DNA from: Fragilariopsis cylindrus CCMP1102
Taxonomy: Eukaryota > Bacillariophyta > Bacillariophyceae > Bacillariales > Bacillariaceae
DNA: 64,000 bases
Assembly: GCA_900095095.1 (NCBI GenBank)
Contig: FMBT01000295.1
Span: 62,001-126,000, forward strand
Reading direction: 5' to 3'
Shown here one piece after another: positions 12,153 to 22,054 of the stretch. The notes beneath the pieces were generated by a model. It saw only the letters and a program-made list of their open reading frames with translations. It searched no databases and had not been told where the DNA came from. Position 1 is the first letter of the stretch. The number at the start of each line of letters is the position of its first letter. The position numbers and the translations under genes were made by a program.

Positions 12153-13561
12153 TAGTGCTGTAATTCTCTTGGAAACATGCCACTAACAAGTTTCGGAATC
12201 GTAACGAAGCCATAGTCTATCGTCTACACGCGTGCACTGTTTTTGGTGGAATCGAATGAAGGAATCAATCAATTCTTGGTTTTGCCACCTCGTTCAGACG
12301 AGAGAGTCTTTTGCTTGTCACTTCAAATCTTGTTTGTAAATTATTTTACTTGTGGGAGTCAGGTAGAGGGAGATAGATAGCTAGAGAGGGTTAGAGAGGG
12401 ATAGAGGTTAGAGAGAGTTAGAGAAAGAAAGAGGGAAGAAAAAAAATGAGAGATTCATAGAGATGCGTTGAATTTTGGTTTAGTGAGATATGGCGACGTC
12501 GTCGCAACAAATATTCAAACCTTGCTCATTCTATTCTATTCAATCTATATTTCTCGACGTTGTTATATTTGATCCTTAAAGGAAGAGGTAGTATAAACAC
12601 ATTTTCGTTTTCTTTATTTGTCCTTCTTATCGGGGGATGCATGGCGCCCTTTATTCTTTGCTTAGTCTCGCACTATATATTGCTTCGATGGTGACTGACG
12701 ATTGATGAACAATATGAATAATATCGAGATGATGAGGAAGAGCAGAAAAGAAGCATAACAATTAATCTGCGACGAGAATAGGAAAAATGGCGGATAATTA
12801 TCCAGAGTTTATTGTCATCGTCGTCGTTGTCGTCGTCGTCGTCGTGCGTATCCGTCTCGGTATCCATCGTATTATGTATCATATCGTATTATGTATCCTA
12901 TTGTGCTTAACGTAACATATCGTATCGTGCGTATCGTATCGTATCGTCATCAAAAACCAGCCATCATCATCGCTATCGTAATAATGATAGATCCCAATAA
13001 TAAACCACAAAACGAGAAAGACAAAGAGACAAACATGCAGAGAGAACGAGAAGAAAGTGAACCTTATATAAGTAGACCACAATAATCCTTTAGCATAATG
13101 TAATGAAGTTTTAAGAAGTGCTTCGAAAGAAGTAGAAGTAGAAAGGAAAAACCCAGGAACCGTACATGATAGACTAAGAATATTTGATATTATATACTAT
13201 AATATAATCTTCACAACTATAATAGACTAGCAGTAGTGGGTGAATTTGTGATGAGAACAGTAAAGATGATAATTATACAATCATTTTTTGAAATTAAGAT
13301 GAATTTTTTATTTGATATATATATATAAATGTAGGACTATTTAGGAATTAGATATAATAGTAACCGTATATGCAATATGTATTTGTGTGTGCGTGTGTGT
13401 GTGTACGTGTGTTAGATATCCTACTGTTAGATGTGTAATATATTGTTATCAATAATATATAACCTTTTTTTTTGTTTTGGGGTTCGTGCTTGTAGTTTTG
13501 TCTCACGTCTTCCATCATGCCAGTTCCATTTTCTTTTATTTATTTATCTAATGAAGTGTTT
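12153..13561. other. Intergenic region without supported genes
   Basis: Holds purine-rich tracts (12365-12445), a GTC/GTT-type trinucleotide run (about 12818-12846), a degenerate run of atcgtatt-like units (about 12863-12948) and a GT microsatellite (13384-13412). The short reading frames here follow these repeats and look spurious. The 3' end of the metalloprotease transcript should lie near 13.5 kb. Confidence 0.6.
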
Positions 13562-15949
13562 TTAATTTTCATTTAAACATAGTTCCTTCTTACTACCACA
13601 TTTTTTAGGACATAATTCCTTTAATGGTTTGCCTTCCTTAGATTTACCATCACTGCATAATCCTTTCTCTTGAATTTGTTGACACTTAAGTTTTTTTGTC
13701 TTACGACCAATTTTAACTTTAATCTTATCTTTTTTATCTTTACATTTACTTTTAAGATAAAAAAAATAAAAATAGAGTACAAAAATGTAATGTGAGGAAT
13801 AATGTATGTTGAATAAAAATTATGGAATATATTTATCATTTTATAGACCTGAAACTTACCATTGTTCCTTTTTACATAATTTTGGACAAAATTCTTCCAC
13901 TAACATATTATCTTTGTATTTTTTTAAACAATTCACAGATCGTTTCTTTTTTTTCTTTAAAAATTTATCACAATTCTTACTACTTTTCTCGAATGTACTA
14001 TCATCGACACATGAACCACGATTAGTTGGAGCTTTGGTTGGTTGCTTCGTTGGTTGCGTTGTAGTCAATTGCGGTTGATCCGTTGGAATTAAAGTTTGAG
14101 GTAGATCCGGTGCATTCGTTGGAGCTTTCGTCACTGATGGTGAAATGCAGAGAGGCTCAGCATCATTATATTTGTTCTCAATATAGTTGTACGCATTTTC
14201 GTTGAAGTACCCAACCAACCCATCGCCATCGTCGGAGCACATAATATAGCACCCTGCAGGCTTGTCATAGAGGTGAATGGGACAACTATTTGGATCAAAG
14301 CGAACATCAATGCCCATGCTCTGCATGTCAGCAAGCGCCTCCATACATGCATCCCTTGATGCCTTGTTGAAAACCGATGGGTCCAGTTCGTCTCTCTCAC
14401 GCATCATAAAGTTATAACCGTCTCCGCATGTATAATCACCTCCATTATCATCATAGCCGCTGTCGGTGCCTCCGCCCTTGTACTTACAACGCTCACCACT
14501 AGGGCACAGGGACGCTTCAAGTACACATGCTTTTGCTGATTGTGCCGACATGTTGAGTAGCGAGTGCGACTGAACATCCATATGCTCCACCACGGCACAA
14601 CACTGAGCCTGTTCAGATCGGATATGATTGCACATATCCACTCCATACTTTTGCCTTTGGTCGACGTTGGCGAAAGAAAGGAAGGACTTGTAATCACACA
14701 CTTTCTTTTGACCGGGACGTTCAGGATCATTGCAGCGTCGGTAGGACAAGACGCCGTCCCCAGTCATGATATCCGGCATGTTTACTCCGTTGTGGCCATG
14801 ACCCATGTGGTGCATCAACTCGTGAGCGAGGGTTATCGCATTATTAAAATCATATAGTGGGTATTCGGGATTCTCCTCGTTCTCCACAAATAGTGTCGTG
14901 CCCACTAGTATGTCTTTAGAGGTGCACATTTGATTAAGCCCCCCACCCCCATTCCAATCACCCGTGAAGAGAATGTTACCTGCATCTCCCGGCCTCCATG
15001 GATTTTCCGGCCAGGAGTCATCCTTGTTTTGAAGGGCAACCCGGCTATACTTCAGGTTAATCTGAAACTGCTTTCGAAAAAGCCAGCTTACTTGGTCGAA
15101 GACGATCTGGATGGAACTTTCCAAGCCAGCATCGTAGCCATGGCGTTTGAACTCCTCTTCATACTGAAGATAGTGCTGTTGCCATTTGTAATCAAGACGA
15201 ACGGAGAATGTATAGGTTAGGTACTTGTCATTCATGGTGGCATCGTTCATGCCCTCCCAGCATCCATCAAAAGTAGGCAAACCGCTGTCCCAGACGTAAT
15301 CAGGGGGGAGTGTCTCGCGATAGTCGGGGTTGTCCGCGCCCGGATTCGGAAGGTCGGTCTTATATTCACTTGTGCCGTCGAACTCACAAACGTAACTTCC
15401 CGGGTTTTGATGGTGTTCCCGCTCAGTCACCCGACGCAGCATCTCGCCAGGGTAGCACTTTGAGTCACCAGCCGGGTCAAATAAATTCAAGAAGAAGTCC
15501 TGAATGGGTTTTTTTTCCTTCTTATTATTCTTGTATCGATCGTATTTCTCGCCCATCTCATCGTGAGTAGAGGAGTTCTCCGCAATCATCACGGAGAATA
15601 TCTTGCACCGCCGGAGGGCGCACTCAGAGGCAAGTTCATCGAATGCGATTGAGGTGCAAGGGGGGACTGGGTCTTCCGCACGTTTCCAGTTTTTGTTCAT
15701 CTCATTGCAACGTTCCTTGCAGTTGTCCACGCTTACCGTGGCTGACCAGGTGGGATCGTCAATGAAAGGGCAGTCGTCATCAGAATAAGTAGCTCTGTCA
15801 CTGCCGCACAAATACCCAAAATTAGGGTTAGGGTCGTACAGGTCGACCCAATAGAGGTTTTCCGCGTCGGAACTCTGTAATTCCACGGATTTACCTAGCA
15901 CAGCTACAAGCCCGCTAAGCGTAAGAAGTGCTGCAAGCTGAAATCTCAT
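13562..15949 (-). CDS. Secreted metzincin metalloprotease with ShK-like C-terminal domains (2 exons)
   Basis: Exon 1 is 15949-13860; a 111-bp intron (13859-13749, GTAAGT...AAAAG) separates it from exon 2, 13748-13562. Residues 1-19 form a signal peptide. The zinc site HELMHHMGHGH lies at 376-386 and matches HExxHxxGxxH; a downstream PDIM may be the Met-turn. Residues about 608-648 are a Pro-Thr linker, followed by a Cys-rich ShK-like domain. Without splicing the protein would stop at CKKEQW inside the donor site. Splicing instead adds a second Lys/Cys-rich module ending CLNEN. Likely role: zinc-dependent proteolysis outside the cell or in the wall. It resembles M11/M12-type metzincins, but the subfamily is not clear. 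Exon 1 is more GC-rich than exon 2. Confidence 0.88.
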
Positions 15950-16521
15950 TCTGTGTGTTGAAGTAATAGTAATAATACTGTAGTACCTATAAATAAGTGA
16001 GACGTCTCAATTTTCAGGGAGAAAATTAAATACATCTCGTTTACGTGATTCTGCGCGATTTGTAACTGAAGATACACCAGACTGCGATGTCACTTACTAG
16101 ATTTTTTCAAGTTAAAGTGTAGAGCAATGACTGTGGTAATGCAACAAAAGTGCTTGGAGGTGTTGTACTGTAGATAAAAAAGATATCACTTGACTACGTG
16201 TCACAGGGTGTGCAGCGCGCTCGACTCGCCTACACAACAAAAAATAATATTATATCTCAAATTGAAATCACTGGCTTCAACCACTCGGCAGCATCTCCGT
16301 CGCAACCCACCAATAGAACCACAACAAACTGTTGTTCTTTCAATTAATTTTTCTCTTTTTTGATTGGGTCGTAGAATCTCACGAATACCATTAATGACAT
16401 ACTAAAAATCACGAAGTCAAAATACCGTATTTCGTTCAGAGAACAGAAAGAATATCAGAGAACGGGAAAAATTTGAAAAAAATAACAACCACTAGTTAGA
16501 ATGATTTTGAAAAAGTGATAA
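15950..16521. promoter_or_regulatory. Upstream region of the metalloprotease gene
   Basis: The motif tactgtagta lies at 15976-15985, about 27 bases upstream of the protease ATG, and tactgtag recurs at 16166. This core is found close to several other starts in the window. No TATA-like element can be called with confidence, and no reading frame is supported. Confidence 0.35.
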
Positions 16522-17112
16522 GCGCAACCAAGCAACGATGGATGTATTCTTACAGGTATTTTCAAGGCGACAACGTTCATTATTACAGTCGTCGTTGTCG
16601 TCGTTATCATCCATCATCATCGTCATCGTCCAACGTCTGTCATCGTACATTGTCGTCGTACATCGGTCGTCGTTCATCGCCGTTGTTGAGTATTAAAAAG
16701 ATGATAGAACTAGAGCTCGCGGTGAAGAGATACTGCTCACATAATAGTATCTTGTAGTTCATTCAGTAACTTATTGATTCAATATATCAGAGAAACCAAG
16801 CAACCATGGTTGTATTCTTACAGATATTTCCAGAAACAAGGCAACAACGTTCATCATTACAGACATCGTCGTTGTCATCCGTATCCATCTACTGTATCGT
16901 CATCGTCCATCATCTTGTCCATCGTCGTCATCAATTCGTCATTGTCCACCGTCTTGTCCATCGTCCTCATCAATTCGTCATCGTCCACCGTCTTGTCCAT
17001 CGTCCTCATCAATTCGTCATCGTCCAGTGCTGATAGAACATAAAGAAAAAGGATTTAGAATGACAATAGAAAAGAGTCACAGCTCGCGGTGAAGAGATAC
17101 CGCTCGCATCTT
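16522..17112. repeat. Diverged segmental duplication (two copies)
   Basis: Copy A (about 16522-16745) and copy B (about 16791-17112) both start with an accaagcaac-type block followed by tgtattcttacag and caacgttcat. Both end with agctcgcggtgaagagata. Between these anchors the copies differ in length because of cgtcgt-rich simple sequence. Non-coding; origin unknown. Confidence 0.8.
16920..17027. repeat. 39-bp minisatellite inside duplication copy B
   Basis: Units start at 16920, 16959 and 16998 with catcgtcgtc or catcgtcctc; the third is cut short. Copies are nearly identical. The unit is a multiple of three and frames stay open through it, but there is no sign that it is a gene. Confidence 0.92.
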
Positions 17113-17738
17113 TGATTTCAAAGATAGCAAATTGAAAATTATGAGACAAGATGTGTGATGATTCGAACACATCACAAGCCTATTACGAGTTAGGTTGGTT
17201 TTTGTCTTAAAGAAATTAATATGCCTTTTCACTATTGAATTCCTATGATGACACGTGATGTCAAAATGTAGGAATTGAAAGTCCCCAATGGAACAGAGAA
17301 GCCAAATCCAAAAATGTAGGAATTATAAGTGTGATTTAAAAATCCCCCAATTATGTTTCTACCTTAAATAAAACAGTACTTTTGCAGTAGAGCAACAAAT
17401 ACCGACTAATGGGACTTCTTCACTTGCTCCTCACTGCGTTCGTCGCAAGTGAAGAAGTACCATACGTACAGCGTACCAGTGGAGAAGCAACTATTTGTTA
17501 GGCGAAGTACTGCAATAATAGGGGGAATCTACTAAAATAAAATAATGGAATTATCCCCTCTTATTGTTTTACCCCTTGCATTTGCTTTCACATCGAAAAG
17601 CTGAAATAATTATTTAGCCAATCATCATGAAAGAGAAAGAAACCTTCAACCTCTGCCTCTGCTTACTTTTCAGAATTGTCCATTTGACGATCAAAGTGAT
17701 CCTTTATTAGACGAGCAAGTACCATAAATAGTTCGAAC
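17113..17738. other. Intergenic region with a strong hairpin
   Basis: An inverted repeat at 17409-17463 pairs atgggacttcttcacttgc with gcaagtgaagaagtaccat (one mismatch) around a 17-nt loop. Looser outer pairing (gcagtag.. near 17385 against ..tactgc near 17510) hints at a small decayed foldback element. A tRNA-like B box on the minus strand near 17160 is noted elsewhere and not accepted. No gene is seen. Confidence 0.6.
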
Positions 17739-19899
17739 ATGGATTCATTTGAGGAGTGGGCAAAAACTGCAGAATACCCATGCTTTCAAGAGTGGGGAGA
17801 GACTGTGGTCGAACTTGGTGCATCGTGGGATTCTTTCAAGCGCAAAGAGCAAGGACGCTATAGCAGATGATTTAGTGACAGGTGGGACTCCGATTCTCGC
17901 AGCTTGAGATATTTCCGATATTGCTTTAGCAGAAGTAAAAAAGAATCAAGAACACATGGCAGTGTTCTAGGATTTAGAGAATATGCCGATTCCCGCTGAG
18001 ACCAGTGGAAGAGATATCACTTCCAGCCTCAAGGCTATTCTGTCTCACCAGGGCGATTTGATTCAGTTTCGTGGCTCTGCTAGTATCGGCCTTAATCATA
18101 TTCCAGAGGAAAAACGCTCAGATCTGCAGCTTTCTGGGTGTCATCTTGTTGACTGTCCTCATCACGGACGGACGGAAGGAAGGAAGTAGCAGACAAAATG
18201 ATCATCGTGGATGCTATGCAATTTGCCTTTCAGCATCCTACTGGAGCGACCCTCTGTTTCATCACAGGCAGGGGATGTAGACTACGTCTATCTTCTTGCT
18301 ACTCTTCAGCGTCCGCAGTGGAGAACTATTGTAATATCAAGAGGTACAGTGCAATCCATGCTCCACGTAAATTGCGATATGAAGATGAGATGGGAAACAG
18401 ATATCATTAATCCAATATATGAAATGGGAGGAGGACGATTACAATGGAACACTAGCGGCGGAGACGCAGCAGAATCCATTAAAAGTCTCGTAAATCCGTT
18501 CACGCCTTTGACTGCTGATGAGGAGTGGAGCGACGATATTGAGCTGCTTCGTTCTGTAATCAAACAACAAAGCCAAAAGATAGGATCGTTGGCACCAAGA
18601 AAATCAGAAATTGGCAATAGCCTGCGGTCAACCAACCCAGCTCGTTTTCCTCATAGGATTATGATTCAGAGTTTTCTCATGAAGGCAATTGAGAAAGGAG
18701 TTGTGATCGAACGCGGTGACGGTGCATGGAAGACACTTTGTCTACCCTCCCATGCTAATCACCCATCTAGTGTACCAACGTTACCAATGTCATTAGCGTG
18801 CCCAGTGCCACAGAAAGAACTTTCTGCGAAAACATTGGAAAAAGTAGAAGATCGCCCCTTTGTTATATTTCTTCTTAAGTTCCACTGTCCCATAGGATCA
18901 ACCCCTCCATTTAATGCAGTCGTCCAAGCAACCACTGATTGGATATTGTACATGTTTCGAAATCGTTCGCAGGCTAACAGTGCTCTTCACGAGAGCAGCT
19001 TCTTGTATTCTGGCACGATTGTCGATATGAGAGAACCAGTCTCGTTTCCTGCAGCTCGTGCTCTGGCTAAACAGAAAGTACGGAATGTGCAGTTTGTTCA
19101 GTGCTCTGTTTGTTTGGCCCAGGTGGAAGAAAGTAGTACCATACGAGTCGATAGGTTCGATTTTGTATGTTCTGTCGAGTGTAAGGAGTGGGCTAAAACA
19201 GATGATATAGATAAAGAACTAGGAGTAAAGCTGGTCGTTGAAACGCTTGAGTTCCTAGCGACGTATGACGACATCTGTTCTCCAATGGGTCTGCTCAGAA
19301 GATCGATTGCTTCTCGTCACCCTAAAGAGTGCAATCGCTCCCGCAAGCTTTCCAAATTATGGATTCTAGAAGCAGAAAAACACCACAAAGTCAAGATCTA
19401 CAAACACCCCGGTACTAAACAGAATTACGTGACCCTGCCAAAGAATTTTCACATTAAAGAGTCACATTTTCAGATTAAAACCGTGAACACATCGGATGAA
19501 GAGAAATTTGTGTACAATCTTCTTTTTGACGAAGCATGCGGCTGGATCGATCGACGAAAAGTTAACTTAATGCTTTCCAAGAATTTTGATGGTATGAAAT
19601 CTCCTGGAATGCGCAACCAGGTATTTATGAACGGCAGGAAGAAGTTATCGTTTTTCATTGTTAAAGGAAGCCGTAAACATATTGTAGCTCTAAACAATAA
19701 GGATGCACTTGTAGTGTTGGAGGATACTATACCACCAGAAACAGGATCGGAAGTGAAAGCAGTTGGGAATCACAGTGTACATTGTCCTCAAGATTCGTGT
19801 GATAATGACGGTTCAGATGATACAAGTAGTTCAAAGAATGATTCCAGTAGCGATGAGGAAGAAGATCTCGAAGCCTTCCTTCGCCTCAATAAAAGGTAA
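17739..19899 (+). pseudogene. NYN-domain (PIN-like ribonuclease) gene, decayed in its 5' part
   Basis: A coding trace starts at the ATG at 17739 (MDSFEEWAKTAEY). It continues in another frame with ADDLVTGGTPILAA, ALAEVKKNQEHMAVF and DLENMPIP, then SDLQLSGCHLVDCPHHG, MIIVDAMQFAFQHP and DVDYVYLLATLQRPQWRTIV, the pattern of a NYN nuclease domain. Three frame changes (near 17860, 18170-18186 and 18270) and two stops (TGA at 17914-17916; TAG at 17968, where the family has Trp) break it. The change near 18270 is a caggcagg 4-bp duplication. From the ATG at 18211 the frame then runs 562 codons unbroken. That part has a treble-clef-like pair (CSVC...CSVEC) and a Ser/Asp/Glu-rich tail. It is either a recent pseudogene or a shortened gene that keeps the C-terminal part. 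Confidence 0.8.
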
Positions 19900-20230
19900 A
19901 GGCGGTTGTTAAAGTTTATCTTTCAGTTTCCCGCCTCAACAAAAAATAGAATGGGAAAGTCCACATCATATAACACGATATATTCCTTATTGTTTTCGTG
20001 TACAGGTTGATGTACTGATGGAAAATGATTAGTTCTAATAACTAAACCTATGCGTGTGTTTTAAAAATTGAAGTACCTCTACATTAACACAGATTTTTTA
20101 GCATATGAATTATTTATTTATCTTTAAAAACATTCTAAAAGAGCGTAATTAAGGCAACTCAAACATTAACCCCAAAGCCGGCATCGATCGTATCGCATCG
20201 TACTGTAGTAATAAATGGAAGTCTACACAT
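19900..20230. other. Convergent 3' intergenic gap
   Basis: AT-rich, with no reading frame of note. It separates the NYN relic from the Mpv17-like gene transcribed towards it. One tactgtagta lies at 20201-20210, just past the stop of the Mpv17-like gene. Confidence 0.5.
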
Positions 20231-21232
20231 TTATTTGGATCCGATGAGGGAAAGGAACATATTGAATGCAACTTGAACAACGTTGAGGAATAAGATTCTG
20301 TGCTTGCTGGAGATGAACTTAAAGTTGATGAAGTGGACAACAGGCCAGACCTTCCATGATCCTTGACAGGCAGCAAAAAGATCAGTCTTGATCTTGGTAC
20401 CGATAGTTCCGAAAGAATCACCACTGACTAAACCAAGGTAGGTAAAGAATACTGTCATGAAAAGTGGGCACCACAAAGTTTGATCGATGAGGATCTTCTT
20501 GGCAACAGATAATCCATCCTTTCCAGGGATCTTATCATCAAGCCAGTTGTAGAAGTAATGTCCAGAAGGACCATGGTATAAAAGTCCAAATGCTGAAAGA
20601 GTAACGAAACGTTTGACATCGAATGGACCACCAGAAATGAAGATCTGTGTATTATTATTTTATATACAGCCAGTACATCACACATAATAAAATAGTACAT
20701 TTAAGAGAAAATGACAAGTTATACATGAATTAATAAAAGAGATATATGGAGTAGTAACAACATGCCGTGTTAGAGACATTCTTTATTTGTTCTCACTATT
20801 ATTCGATTTTTCCTTTTCAAACATAACGGTTACACGATTATTTACAGTGTACTGCGGTTCGTATAACGTATATATTAAATGAAAAGATATAGATAGGTAC
20901 TACTGTAGTACTACAGTAGTATAATCTTTGAAAGTCTTACTTACCTGTGCTAACACATCACCAAGGGCCCATCCAACGAGAGATGTACATGCCTTGGCAG
21001 TTAATGGACTAGTGTCTAAGGCCTTGTTGTAGGATGCCCATCCAGGAACAGCACCTCCACGAATAGTGGTAGGATCACGGAACAGTGGACTTGCTGCAGC
21101 ACCTGTATTTTTGCTAAAGGCAGGCTTGACCACCGACGATGTTGAAAGAGTGCTCTTTGTAACAGCAGGATTTGGTGAAACACCAAATGCGCTAGCCGTA
21201 GATGCAATAAGAAGGAGACTAATAAGTTTCAT
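20231..21232 (-). CDS. Mpv17/PMP22-family membrane protein, probably plastid-targeted (2 exons)
   Basis: Exon 1 is 21232-20945, the intron 20944-20645 (CAG/GTAAGT...ACACAG) and exon 2 20644-20231, giving 233 aa. The C-terminal half shows Mpv17/PMP22 features: LYHGPSGHYFYNWLD, a WKVWPVVHFINF signature and the closing LNVVQVAFNMFLSL. Residues 1-15 are a signal peptide, and the cut site reads ASAF (13-16) followed by a Ser/Thr/Lys-rich stretch. In diatoms this bipartite signal with Phe at +1 marks import into the complex plastid. The family is usually peroxisomal or mitochondrial inner membrane with four helices. The start at 21232 is chosen because an in-frame upstream ATG would bury the signal peptide. 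Its transport substrate is unknown. Confidence 0.88.
20898..20921. repeat. 24-bp perfect palindrome in the Mpv17-like intron
   Basis: The 24 bases centred at 20909/20910 read the same on both strands (half-site tactactgtagt). It lies about 25 bases downstream of the 5' splice site and contains the tactgta core twice, once on each strand. Confidence 0.9.
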
Positions 21233-22054
21233 TTTAAGATATATCTTTCTTTTCTTTCTTTGTTGTCTAATAAAACGATAATAATAACTTATGTGTTTAA
21301 ACTGTAGGTGTGAGGGCGAGTGTGCCAATCGCCAATGCGGCATTAAAACAAACGGAAACACAGCAAAACACAACGCAAACTTTCTTTCAGCACTACTGTC
21401 AAACGCCGTCGTGACACTTTTTGAATGACACTTTTTGAATTTTCGGGCGGGGATGACACACTCTTGATGGCGTTTATGTTGAAACTAAAAAAAAAATCTT
21501 TTCGGTTTGCTTTCCTCTTTTTAAATACATTCGTGAATGGATGATTTTTTAGTCGTATGAGGGATCTATGTTCTGCTGTTCGGGACTGGATCTAAACCCG
21601 AATAAAACAAAACAAAAATTACGAATATTTCCCTGGCCCCTTTATCGCTGACGGTCATTGCAATGTTTCAGGGCAACCCACCAATGTCTCAGAGGTTCTC
21701 ATACTCCATTCCAGTCCATTAGTCGTAAAATGTAATGGGAGGATGGCGGTAGGACCAACCTCTATCATATAGATCGGCAATAGGCCAATCGGCAGTATGG
21801 TTTGCCTAGTAAGAAAGGGAACAATTGATCAGTATACTTTAATATGACAGGAATAATAATACTTATAATTTATTTGATTCTCGACACATTACATTGTACA
21901 GTATAACCATTTATGTATTATCAATGTTTGTTGATCGTACGAAACATACTCTTGAAAAGAAGAAGAAACCCGAATCTCTCAAAAGATCGATAATTGAACA
22001 ATGTATTGCTTTTTAATATTTATTCAAAAAATATTACTTCTATTATTGACATCA
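21233..22054. other. Intergenic region, no gene seen
   Basis: Contains a short direct repeat, tgacactttttgaat, twice at about 21412-21440, and a tacagta site at 21897. The left part should hold the promoter of the Mpv17-like gene, the right part the 3' end of the CENP-S-like gene. Confidence 0.5.

Noticed and set aside
15822-15833. Two TTAGGG units
   Set aside because: They fall within the metalloprotease frame, where they encode part of DPNPNFG; two copies in coding DNA are best seen as chance, unlike the scar at 24.69 kb.
16920-17027. Possible CRISPR-like array
   Set aside because: Units are contiguous 39-bp copies without spacers, in a eukaryotic context; this is a minisatellite.
17150-17220. 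tRNA-Thr-like string on the minus strand (ctcgtaa loop followed by gtgttcgaatc)
   Set aside because: Anticodon-loop and B-box spacing fits, but there is no A box, the T and anticodon stems pair poorly and no acceptor stem forms. At most a decayed tRNA-derived repeat.
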